Source: Warburgia ugandensis
Taxonomy: Eukaryota > Streptophyta > Magnoliopsida > Canellales > Canellaceae
DNA length: 64,000 bases
Reading direction: 5' to 3'
Assembly: GCA_035236585.1 (NCBI GenBank)
Contig: CP141132.1
Coordinates: 82,078,880 to 82,142,879, forward strand
In this document: one piece after another, positions 24,778 to 34,658 of the stretch
Numbering within the stretch: position 1 is the first letter of the stretch
Layout of the letters: each line of letters starts with the position of its first letter
The notes under the pieces: model-generated
What the model saw: the letters and a program-made list of their open reading frames with translations, nothing else
What the model was told of the DNA's origin: nothing
Database searches by the model: none
Program-made: the position numbers and the translations under genes

Positions 24778-24975
24778 CTCAATCGTGAAGATCATGAGTT
24801 GGAAACTTCTCAAAAATATAAGTAGTCTCATTTTCTCTCTCTCCTCAGCAATCACAATTGCAGAGGTCACAAGTTTGACATTGCTCAAAGGGGTATCATG
24901 CATGCCCACCATGTATCTATGAGTATGTCTCAATTATGAAAGTTATAAATTTGAAACTACTCAAGAAGACATCTC
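24778..24975 (+). repeat. Three imperfect tRNA-like tandem repeats
   Basis: Units of roughly 60-80 bp share a pattern of gtctcaat(c/t)(g/a)tgaa(g/a), then a B-box-like (gat)catgagttggaaac / gaggtcacaagtttgaca / gttataaatttgaaac, each followed by tnctcaaa. Probably tandem SINE-head fragments. Boundaries approximate. Confidence 0.35.
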
Positions 24976-24999
24976 TATGGGTACATGAAATTCCAACAT

Positions 25000-25215
25000 T
25001 CAAATCATCATCGTCACCATTAATACCTTATTTTAATAAGAGTTTGGCTACGTAAATCTTATTATTCTATTATCCTCTAATAAGTATTGTGACTTTATTT
25101 GATTTTAAAATTTTAAAAAAAAAATTCACCACCTCTATTCACGTTTTTTTCAGCTTTTTCGTTGTTTTTTAGAACCTTCTACTTTTAACTAGTGTCGTTT
25201 TCTGTCTTAGAGAGG
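25000..25215 (-). mobile_element. 5'-truncated, diverged RTE LINE 3' end
   Basis: The plus strand shows catcatcgtcaccattaata, ccttattttaataagagttt and ggctacgtaaatcttatt, then a diverged match to the LINE C-terminal coding region (ttaaaattttaaa, tcacgttttt, agaaccttct). No TSD found. Confidence 0.65.
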
Positions 25216-25539
25216 GGATAACAAGGAGGCTCAGTCGTCAAGGTCACAACATCTAGCAATTCAAGCCGGTAAACATAGGTCATTGGACTTAAAACTGATG
25301 GCCATGGACGCGCCTGAAAGGCAAAACGGCTAGATGGCAGTTATCAATTTTAGAAAATTCTCCAAACCGAACGTTCTACCCCGTCCTTCCCATCCCCAAC
25401 CCGCAAATTCCTTCTCCCACATGCAGAAGTTCAACTTCAAACCCCATCACCCATCTCTCTCTTTCGCAGAATCTTCTGGAACCTTGTAGCCCTCTCTACT
25501 TAATCTAGGGAGAGCTATTGCCTATGGCTGCTATTGTGA

Positions 25540-26455
25540 TTTTATTTCATTCAGACAAACCTGCGAAAATTTGGTAGACAAGTAGTAGCAGTCTACAACA
25601 GAAAGGCCATCGCAGGCACGAAGAAAATGCCGTTCTCAATCAAAGTTGGACATGCACAAGTCTTACGAAGGGGGTGTCGTTGTCAATGTGATCGACCCCG
25701 AGCAAGCTAAGATCGAAGAAGAAGCCGGGGCATGCGCAGTCGTCGTTTCAGAGATAAATCGAGGCGGAATTACCCGAATGACGGACCCTTCCGTAATTAA
25801 ACAGATCAAGCAATCCGTTTCTATCCCCGTCATGGCGAAGACCCGAATAGGCCATTTCGTGGAATCCCAAATCCTTGAATTAGTCGGCGTTGATTACATA
25901 GACGAGAGCGAGCAACTCGCCCCTGCGGATGATCAGTACCACATAAACAAGCACAATTTCCAGGTGCCATTTGTTTATGGATGCCGTAATCTGGGAGAGG
26001 ATTTGTCGAGGATAAGAGAAGTGTCTGCCGTTATCAGAACTGAGGGTGGTTCTGGGCCCGGGAACATTGTCAATGCTGTCCAGCAGGTGAAATCAGTGAT
26101 GGGAGATATCCGGATTTTAGCCAACATGAACGATGACGAGGTCTTCACGTTTGCAAAGAGGATTTCTGCGTCTTATGATCTCGTGGCGCAGACGAAGCAA
26201 ATGGGGAGGCTTCCTGTTGTGTTTTTTGGGGCTGGTGGAATCATAACACCTGCTGATGCTGCGATGATGATGCAGTTGGGATGTGATGGGGTGTTTGTTG
26301 GGTCGGAGATTTTTGACGGTGGAGATAGTTATGGGCGGGTGAGAGCTACTGTGCGGGCTGTGACGCATTCCAATGACGCGCATGTTCTGGCGGAAGCTTG
26401 TTGTGGGACTGGTGGGAGGAGTTTCAGTGACGACTCGGTCGAACAGTTTGTGTGA
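25540..26455 (+). CDS. PDX1.2: PDX1.2-like pseudoenzyme of pyridoxal phosphate synthase, N-terminus frameshifted
   Basis: Intronless TIM-barrel PdxS/PDX1 family protein. From 25652 one frame runs 267 codons to the stop at 26453-26455: VVVNVIDPEQAKIEEEAGAC, IPVMAKTRIGHFVESQILE, VDYIDESEQLAPADD, INKHNFQVPFVYGCRNLGE, DDDEVFTFAKRI-like (NDDEVFTFAKRI), YDLVAQTKQMGRLPVV, TPADAAMMMQLGCDGVFVGS. Wording is closest to PDX1.2 (AQTKQMGR, VGSEIFDG, and the same short gap after the AGAC segment). The family N-terminus (VAVYNRKAIAGTKKMPFSIK, VGHAQVLR) lies just upstream in another frame, separated by one extra A near 25668-25669. That frame has a TGA at 25537 and no good start. Equivalents of catalytic Asp24 and Lys149 (B. 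subtilis numbering) are Asn and Glu; Lys81 is kept. PDX1.2 is known as a non-catalytic PDX1 partner. This copy may be a pseudogene, an N-truncated gene or an assembly error. Confidence 0.85.
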
Positions 26456-27609
26456 CGACGGTGTATGGTTTCTGTTTGTTCAGTAACCGGGTTATTGTTG
26501 TTTTGTTTAGAGGGGGAATCGCCTGTTTTGTTTGTTTTTGTGGGGCTGTAAGTTTTAGTTATTTGTTGTAACCGGATGAGGGCTGTAATGGCTGAGAAGA
26601 AATATATGAGCGCATGCCTTTCTATCTTGTATTGAAAGGCTACGTTTGTTTTCTATCTCCACATACTCCACAGTTGTAAGCCTTAAACAGAAATATTTTA
26701 AAATTCTATGATGGTTTTTGCTGTTGATGTTCAGATTTTCATACAACGGGGACACTTTCTCTTTCTTAGCAGCACTCCATTGCGACAGTTGGGTGGGAAA
26801 TTAATCTCTTAGATGAATATAGTTCTGCAGTTAACTTGGTTATAGGCTTCTATCTATGGTGTTTGTTGGAATTGTTTGGATGATCTTGTGAAGTTATTAC
26901 CTGAACCTGTTTGAGGTTAAAGATTTTGATGGAATTGATGTATGGGGTCTCCCATCCATCATAACAGTATTCAGCCTTGGACTCTCTGCATAGCTTATTT
27001 TGCTTCCCTGACTTGGTTTGCTAAAATCCACCGTAGACAAACTTTAATCGGTTCAAATTTTGCTAGACTGAACTGATTGGTAATTTACTTAAATTGGGGC
27101 AGTGCCACTGGTATAGCCATGCAGTAACAACTAGGTGTCAGATTGAGAAAGAGAAAATCTCAACTGGCAGATTAGTTTGCTAAATCAGTTTAAAATTCAG
27201 GAGCATTTGGACGGATTCTGTTACTGCACCAGCAGATTCCAATTGGTCTGAAATGTTATTGCCCTTGCAACAAAACAAATAGCAGGCAGTTCATAGTTGG
27301 TGAATGAGATGGCTGTTTGCTTAGCCGGAGAGGATACAGATTTGACACTGAAGTAGAGACTAATTGCACGTGCATGCCGAGTTGCCCTCAATACAACTAC
27401 TTGATGCAAGAAAATTAGTTGCAAATGAAGGAGAAGGAGCAACCATGTCCAAAGATATTGTTTGCCGTAAATGACATGTTTTTTTCCAGCGTGCATAACA
27501 TGCACAAGATGTTCCCCAATTGAGATTTTGCATTAACAGCATCGTGGTTATTATACTTGTCGTCGTCATCATCTTGAGAGAAGAAGGTAGAACCATTTAT
27601 AGGGAGACA
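26456..27609. other. Convergent intergenic region between PDX1.2-like gene and BAC2
   Basis: No gene or repeat recognised. The sequence after 26456 is T/G-rich, as expected of a plant 3' UTR, and short antisense ORFs here look like chance. Confidence 0.5.
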
Positions 27610-30600
27610 TCATTTCCCTTCCAACTCATTCTTCTCAGTCCCTTTGCCATTGTTATTACCAGACAGGAATCTCAGAGCTATTTCATAGGCAGAGAAAATA
27701 GCACCATTCACCACAAAAGCTCGGGCAACTGCTGTTCCCAATCCTCGCCAGAGAACAGCATGGCCCTCTTCTTGTACACTTTTGCGGAAGCAATCAATGA
27801 TGCCACGGTATTTAGGTGGTGGATTGTCCCAGTTAGACTGTGTTTGAGCCTGCAGTCTAGACTTAACTACATCTAAGGGATAGCAGACAATCCAACTGGC
27901 TACTCCTGCTAATCCACCTGCTATAAGCATTGTCCCAAGGGTTTCTTGGCCATTCTTTCTGCAGCCGGGATGGAGCCATTCTCGTGTGTATTCATATGAC
28001 CAGAAGTAAGCACCATGACCAGGGGCATCCCTGAGCACAGTGATGAGGAGGCCTCTGTACATTCCTCTGATTCCTTCTTTCCTCATAATGCTTTTTGCTT
28101 CATTTATTGGCCCTAAATGTTTACCACGGTTCTTTTGTAACTGGAGACGTATCTTCACAAGTTCAACTGGACTGAGAATTAAACTCTGCAGAGCTCCTGT
28201 TCCAAATCCACCAAGGGCAACGCTTCTGTAGGAAGGAGGATCATTTATGTTCATTGAGTGAAAAGATCGTGACAGGACTGCAAATACCTGAAAAACCACC
28301 GCATTCTGCACAAGGGACAGCAACATCAGGATTGTGGTATTTAAAGAATACTACTTAGAACAAGAAGAAATGGTTAATCGTAATGCACATGCAAACTCCA
28401 TGTTAATAACAACAGTTGGCTTTAGTGGATGAAGTTTGGTTCTCTGACTAGAAAAATTGATCACTGCACAACCATGAGATGCATATTCTCTAGGAGAGGA
28501 GAAGTGCAAGATGGATTTAAGGACTTAAGTGGAGATCTTCTTAAGAAAGGAGCCTTCGCATTTTCATCATAGATGGCAGGGCTGGTTCCTGTTTGAAGGC
28601 AATCCTTTGGGGGCTCCGCCAAAGCCCAGCAGCTTGGAGACTATCTCAGGTGAGGAGATTTTGGATTTAGATTAAGGTGCCAGAATCTCCTCCTAAGAAG
28701 TTCTAGCGTGGTGAACGAGATAGCTATTTCCTTAGCTAGAAAAGATACATATTTAGACATGCCAAGTCTGAGGCTGGTGTTGTTTTTTCTCTTTTTCTTC
28801 TTTTATACAGTCAACAATTTTCCTTTGTTTTTAGTCAATTGCAGTTAACCAATTACAGTCATGGTAGTAGTGATCTCTGTAAGTTGTGTCAGATATCCTA
28901 AAATTATCCAACCAGGTGTAGATGTGACAGAGATGTCAGGAATGTTAATTTAAGAATCAGATGATCCTCTTCCTGTCCGAGGATGTTTAATGGCTTTCAG
29001 AGTGCAAATAATTTCAATTTATCTCAGGATCACACCAATGTACATGTGTAACAGATTATGCACTTGATCTGTTAATCCATGAATAGGCAGATTTGGTGAC
29101 TTCTGCCTGATAGTTAAGGAATCTTTCCATTAGGATAGTATTCTGATTTCTGAATTTCTTGATTTGGTTGCCCTGTGCAAATCTATGGAAAACATAACCA
29201 CCCTGATGCCTTACCATAAATTCTGCTATCCTACTTTCTTACATAGTTCGGGAAACTGTCCAAGTTGATTTCTAAATGATATTGTTAACCAATGGAACTT
29301 TGGCTGTATATTCTGTTGGGTGCTTCCATCAAAATATAAGTTGAGCATTACTCAGAAATCAAAATACACAGCAGTTAAATTAACTCTGCCAATAAATCAG
29401 TCTCCAACCCAAATGGTTTAAACTTGTTATCTACTGTTCCTCTGAATGTGAGTACATCAGAGGCTTCAGGCTTACATAAGAGTGCTCCTCTGAACTGTTC
29501 ATTGTGCTGTGGCATTCATGAACTCAATTAGTCTCATGTTTTTGCCCAACTGGATTATGCCAATCATGTCTTAGTGTGATAAGCAAGAACTGAAATGCAC
29601 TTCAAATAGGCTCAACCGTGAGATGCACTGATCCATGCATCTCTAATTTTTTAAAATTGTCACCACTGTTCAAAGTAAACTAGACCCACTTCCAATTTGT
29701 AGTAAAGATAAGGTGATCAGCGGCTCCAATTTGTAGTAAAGATAGGTGGTTCAGTGGCCCAAAAAGGAAACGTAAACAAGTACCAGCACGAACCAGGAGA
29801 AATGGCAAACAGACAGAAAAGAATTAGACAATGGGAGCCAGTCTGCTTAGTTACAGGTTTGATCCCTTGACTTACCAAACTTACTGGAATCAAAAAGAAA
29901 AAGACGAGAGGGGTAGGCAATGGCTACATGTATCCAATCCATTTAATCACCACATCATGTATTAATGCTTTGTTACAACATGGCAATTCTAAATGGTTCA
30001 AATGAAATAAAATGAGAAATAACAAGAATTTGAAGGCTGTACACACCGCATTTTCCTGGGATTGTAGTTCAATTGGTCACAGTACCACCCTGTCAAGGCG
30101 GAAGCTGCGGGCTTGAGCCCCAACCAGGGCAAACTAACCCAGTTCTGTAGGCCAATAATTTCTATAGTCATTTGTTATTAACTCAGCCGCCCCCTAATTG
30201 GGATAAGGTCTTGATGATGATGATTTGTTGTTAACTCAAAAAAGGGAAAGGTGTTTCCATTTTCCTGGTTGGGCCAAAAATGAGTCTCCTTGGATGGATT
30301 AATGAAACCCATGAACAGTGATTAAGATAGAAAAACTCTATTTTACTCTTTCTTAGCTTTCAGTTTTATATACTCTACATATAATATTTTATATTTCTGT
30401 CTAGCACATGGTATCTTCTATATATCATGATGTTGTAGAAAACTATTTTAAAAGAGTTGTAAATTGACTGGGCTTCATTAAGCACAGTAGTTATTGCTAT
30501 TGATAGCCTTGGGGAGTAATAATAACCTCCAATTACAAACTTCAAAATGAAGAGAGGATCCACCACCGTCAAGAAAAACAGTTTTGATATAAATTGCATG

Positions 30601-31744
30601 TCGTAAGTGGAAATTCCAGTATTGTTGGAGAATATAATTGCATACATATATAAGCTCTCTGTCTGATAGCCTGTAACCATGCCTCACACCAGGAAATGTA
30701 TCAGCATTTTCAAATCATATAGCTCATGTCTGTGATATAGATTACAGCCGAAATTGGAATATGATTTACATGCTAGCATGGTCACTGCTGATAGCCTTCT
30801 ATCTGATGCCTCCACAAAGCAGTTCATGAGATATGAGACGATACAAAGTAAGTACACATGGAGGCTGTAACCTTTCAAAGTTTTACAGTTCAGAACATGT
30901 AGCGACACCTAAATGGAGTATTTGGCACCCAACCCCAATTGCATTTTGGACACAATTTTCAGGTTTGAAGGGAGCCTTGGCGCAACGGTAAAAGTTGTCG
31001 TCGTGTGACCTTGAGGTCACGGGTTTAAGGCTTGGAATCAGCCTCTTGCAAAAATGTAAGGTAAGGCTGCCTACTTTAGGCCATTGTGGCCCGCCCCTTC
31101 TCTGGACCCTACATAGGCGGGAGCTTCGTGCACCAGGGCTGCCCTTTTTTACACAATTTCCAGGTTTGCTCTCAAATTTCCACCAACTTGGTTGAATCCA
31201 AATGAAGCATACATGTAACAATCAGGGGAAGAATTGTAAGTTTTGCTTATGAAGCATTGAAATTCGGCAAATTCGATTCAGATTTTCCTATGATCCTACC
31301 TTGGTTTTGGCAGATTCCAGTTCAGCAAACGTAAAGCTAACCACCATCCACAAAACAGCAACTAAGAATTGAAATAGGAACAGAAACGAATCGAGTCATC
31401 TGTTCCTTTGACGAAGAAATGTATTTCTATTTTGCATGTCCAATCATTGATCCAAGAAATTTCTACAATAAATTAGGTAGGTAGCTAATATATAGAACGA
31501 AATCTACCTGGAAAGCAACGGAGGCCAAAGGAGTGCTCATGCCTCTATAGAGAGCAGAAAGGCCTTCTGAAGCGACGATTCCGCGAAGAAGATTAGTAGC
31601 AGAAATCTTGTTGGAAGGCTGTTGGAGACGGATTCGTAGCGTGTCCAAAGGATGACCAGATATCACTCCGGCCATACCACCAAAACCTCCTGCTACGAAT
31701 TCTTTTCCCCAGCTGCTTGCAAGGAATTCCGGCCAAAACTCCAT
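27610..31744 (-). CDS. BAC2: Mitochondrial basic amino acid (arginine) carrier, BAC2-like
   Basis: Two exons on the minus strand: 31508-31744 (79 codons, MEFWPEFLASSWGKEFVAGG) and 27610-28305 (231 residues plus stop), giving 310 residues; Arabidopsis BAC2 is slightly shorter. Junction CAG|gtagat ... tgcag|AAT, phase 0. It has the three repeats of the mitochondrial carrier family, each with its signature: HPLDTLRIRL, SPVELVKIRLQ and YPLDVVKSRLQ. Strongly BAC2-like strings are EFVAGGFGG, SRSF, REWLHPGCRKNGQE and WRGLGTAVARAFVVNGAIF. BAC2 exchanges arginine and other basic amino acids across the mitochondrial inner membrane. An upstream in-frame ATG (31765) would add 7 residues; I chose 31744 because MEFWPEF matches the family start. 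The 3.2-kb intron contains a SINE, a tRNA-Asp relic and a LINE-tail insertion. Confidence 0.95.
30058..30123 (+). pseudogene. Plastid-type tRNA-Asp(GUC) relic
   Basis: gggattgtagttcaattggt, then ccctgtcaagg (anticodon GTC) and gaagctgcgggcttgagccc resemble chloroplast trnD-GUC. The 3' half of the acceptor stem (caaccagggc) no longer pairs with gggattg, so it is not a working tRNA. It lies in the BAC2 intron. Probably a plastid DNA insertion. Confidence 0.65.
30186..30222 (+). mobile_element. 37-bp insertion of the RTE LINE 3' end with 16-bp TSD
   Basis: gccgccccctaattgggata followed by aggtcttgatgatgatg is just the LINE 3' terminus. Flanked by atttgttattaactca (30170-30185) and atttgttgttaactca (30223-30238), 15 of 16 identical. 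An extreme 5' truncation, inside the BAC2 intron. Confidence 0.8.
30968..31150 (+). mobile_element. Au-type SINE, full length, 18-bp TSD
   Basis: The best preserved SINE in the window: A-box region agccttggcgcaacggtaaa, B-box region gaccttgaggtcacgggttt, internal aaaatgtaaggtaaggctgc, and 3' end gagcttcgtgcaccagggct then gccctttttt. TSD acacaattttcaggtttg (30950-30967) and acacaatttccaggtttg (31151-31168), 17 of 18 identical. It lies in the BAC2 intron, opposite to the gene. Confidence 0.92.
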
Positions 31745-32472
31745 GACCCTTAACTCCCATCCCACAACTGTTTGACTGTTTTTATTATCTGGGGATCAAT
31801 ACCCAAATCCTGCAAAGGACTCTTTTGGTTGTCCTAAGATTTATAACAGTATATAAGAAGAACCCATGAAGGATATTCAGTTTCTATACAGGAAGCAGAA
31901 ATTGGAGCACCCAAAAAGGAAGAGGAACCTCCGAAAATCGGGAACCATACAAGGGACTATCTCCCTCTCTCTCCCCAGAAATCAGAGCATATAAGCAAGC
32001 GAATCTGGGAAAGGTACCCTTTCTGCTCGAAAGCAAGACATACCGTTGATAACTTGTTCCAATTATATTAGGTTAAACTGGGCACCCTTTTCTAAATAGG
32101 CGCAAACCCCAAAAAGCAGTCTTTAGAGATTCCCAAATATACGAGGAAACCCCCACCATTGCTATTTTGTTGGGAGGCAATGGTGGATAAGAAACGGCCA
32201 ACTTTTTCTTACGAAAGGCTTGGTGCCTCCTATATAATGGCAACCAACTCAACCTCGACTCCGGAATTGGTTCTTGGACTAGTGGGATTACCACACATAA
32301 TATCTTCTCTAACGTTTTCCTAGGAAAAGAAGCACGTACGTATATATTCACTGATAAAGTGATAATGTCACTGGTGGGAGAGAGAGAGAGAGAGATTCCT
32401 CCGGGCGTATGAAGTTAGTGGGTAGGATGTGGGTGTTAGGACTGGTGATAAATTTATGGTTGAGTACAAGCA

Positions 32473-32478
<6 letters not shown>

Positions 32479-32544
<66 letters not shown>
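32479..32544. repeat. (AG)n microsatellite
   Basis: About 33 uninterrupted AG units. Shorter AG runs flank it at about 32381-32394 and 32613-32624. Confidence 0.95.
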
Positions 32545-32548
<4 letters not shown>

Positions 32549-34249
32549 AGCTTTTCTATGATGCTAAACATTGTCCTGATACAAGAGCCACAAAATCTTA
32601 ATAAAACCATACGAGAGAGAGAGAGACTCAAAGTGATCTAGGCCCTTCATTTGATTCGGCCTATCTTGGATGGTATAAGATTCTAAAATCTTACTCAACT
32701 GATGATCCTAAACCTTATGTTCTTTAGGTTGTAAACAAGAAGATAATTTTTTTATGCATGCATATGTTCTACATATCCTTGTGATCCTCCCTTTCTTAGA
32801 ACGCACATACGTAGGAGCTTCTATTTTTTATGTATTAAAGAAAAAAAAGGTGTACAGCCACATTTTTATATTTTTATAAACTCAAGTTGCACGCTTTTAC
32901 TTTTTTCATGGATCAAGTTGTTTATCTTATTCCCCCTCAATCGGATATCCTAGGTACCAAAATTCAAATCTAATAGAAATCTCTAAGGACTTCATGCCTG
33001 GCCTTTTACAGTTGTAAGAAGGACGGTGTAAAACATAAAAATCCTCTTATTGTCCATTTTACAACCATGAGAAGCCCATAAAAGAAGGTATTAGAGATCC
33101 ACAATGGACATGAGTTTTGATACCAAGCGCATTTGATTGAGGCTGAACCATATGAAGTCTTAGATCTATAAAAAAATATAAAAAATGGACCCAATCCCCA
33201 TTTTTCTTCAACAGTATATATAGAATAAATGAGAGAGAAGAAAAGAGAAGAAAAATAATTGAGCCCACTTTTTTATTTTTTTTAAAATTATCTAACCCAT
33301 TCATTGATTGACACTCAAGATAGAGGAGTCAAAAATCTCTTCCAAAGAGTACTTCTATTGTGGGCTTCTTGCAAGTTGCAGCTGATAGAATATTTTTGTG
33401 TTGACAATGTCCACGTTTCAGTCAAAAGGAAGCCCATCACAAAGGAGAATGGTGGATGAGAATTTTACTCCCCCTTTTCTCTAGGGAGGACAAATCCAAT
33501 GGTTGAATTATAAAAAATTCGCTACACACATCGCTACACAACTATAACATATAATTTCCAGAAAGGCAAAAATAGTACAACACCCTCTTCTTATCTATGG
33601 TGTGATTGGATTGGTTGGTAATCAGGCTCAACAAGTTTAAAATAGTAAAGAGGTGGGTAATTAGCCGCGTTACAACATGACATATAATGCAAATGTCACG
33701 ATTGTATGTTATTAGGATAGTGGGTTAGGTTTACCTTTATAACTGCCAATCCTAAGTGCTCTTTTTCCTCCAATTTTTTGGTAATGGGAATAGCTAGCCA
33801 GTCTTCTCAACACTTGCAAGGGATTGTGGGCTGCCCATGATATTGTATTTTTCTTGCATGAAGTTGATACGCACATGAAAAGAGAAATGTTTATTTTGAT
33901 CCAAATGAAAAAAAATGGCTATAAGGCTTGTTGCTTTCCTGAATTCAATATGGACTATTCCTTATCTTCTACCAAACATTTTCTAAGAATAATTTCTAGC
34001 TGTGACATAGATTATTCATATGTAATTTATTTGGTCATTTGTCTTAATCACTAGAGCTGTTATATTCGTGGGTATGCAAGTTCTCACTTGACAAATATTT
34101 GCCGAGGAAAAGTACACGTGGGGCTCATTATTTCAATGATCCAAACCAATTGACATATATAAAAAGGATGTCATGTATAAAAAGATTATCCACCATTTCA
34201 TGATTAAAAGCCTTTGATATATAGTGCAATCGTGAAAGGAGGAGCCTTT

Positions 34250-34325
34250 GACAAATAGTGCAATGGTACAAGTAGGAGTCTCATCTAGGTGACCAAGGTT
34301 CGAGATTGTGCATGGGTGTGTATCC
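34250..34325 (+). mobile_element. tRNA-headed SINE-like fragment
   Basis: gtgcaatggtacaagtagga followed by ggtgaccaaggttcgagatt and gtgcatgggtgtgta has A-box and B-box spacing. It resembles fragments at 14940, 23737 and 58094. A partial duplicate of its first part lies just upstream (about 34218-34240). Confidence 0.4.
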
Positions 34326-34658
34326 AACTCTCCAAAGCTGGTATATGGTGTGTTGTTATGAGCAGCAGCCTTCTATCTTCCCTTTAACCATGCGTGCACA
34401 TAGGAGAATATGAAGAAGAATAAGAGTGCCATTGTAAGTACTTGCTACTTGTTTTTTAGAGAGATGCTATACGAACTAAACTTCTAAGACTAAGTCCGTG
34501 ACTCCTCTATAAGAAACACACTTTTAGATTATTTGATCCTTTCATCATGTTCACCCTCCTCTTAACCTTCTAGATAGACCAAGTACAAAACTCATGCTCT
34601 TTAATTGTTTCTAGCTACTATTTTTTTTTACTTTGACAATTAAAAAGTCTCATTTTCA

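Larger units (their letters stand above)
31745..34642. other. BAC2 upstream and intergenic region
   Basis: Non-coding. Holds the (AG)n run at 32479-32544 and weak SINE-like heads around 34205-34325 (tagtgcaatggtacaag ... gtgaccaaggttcgagattg). No gene recognised. Confidence 0.5.

Noticed and set aside
30058..30225. A tRNA-Asp-headed SINE ending in the LINE tail
   Set aside because: The TSD (30170-30185 and 30223-30238) brackets only the 37-bp LINE tail, so the tRNA relic and the tail are independent events.
32479..32544. Possible CRISPR-like or functional repeat array
   Set aside because: A simple AG microsatellite with no spacers, in a plant genome.
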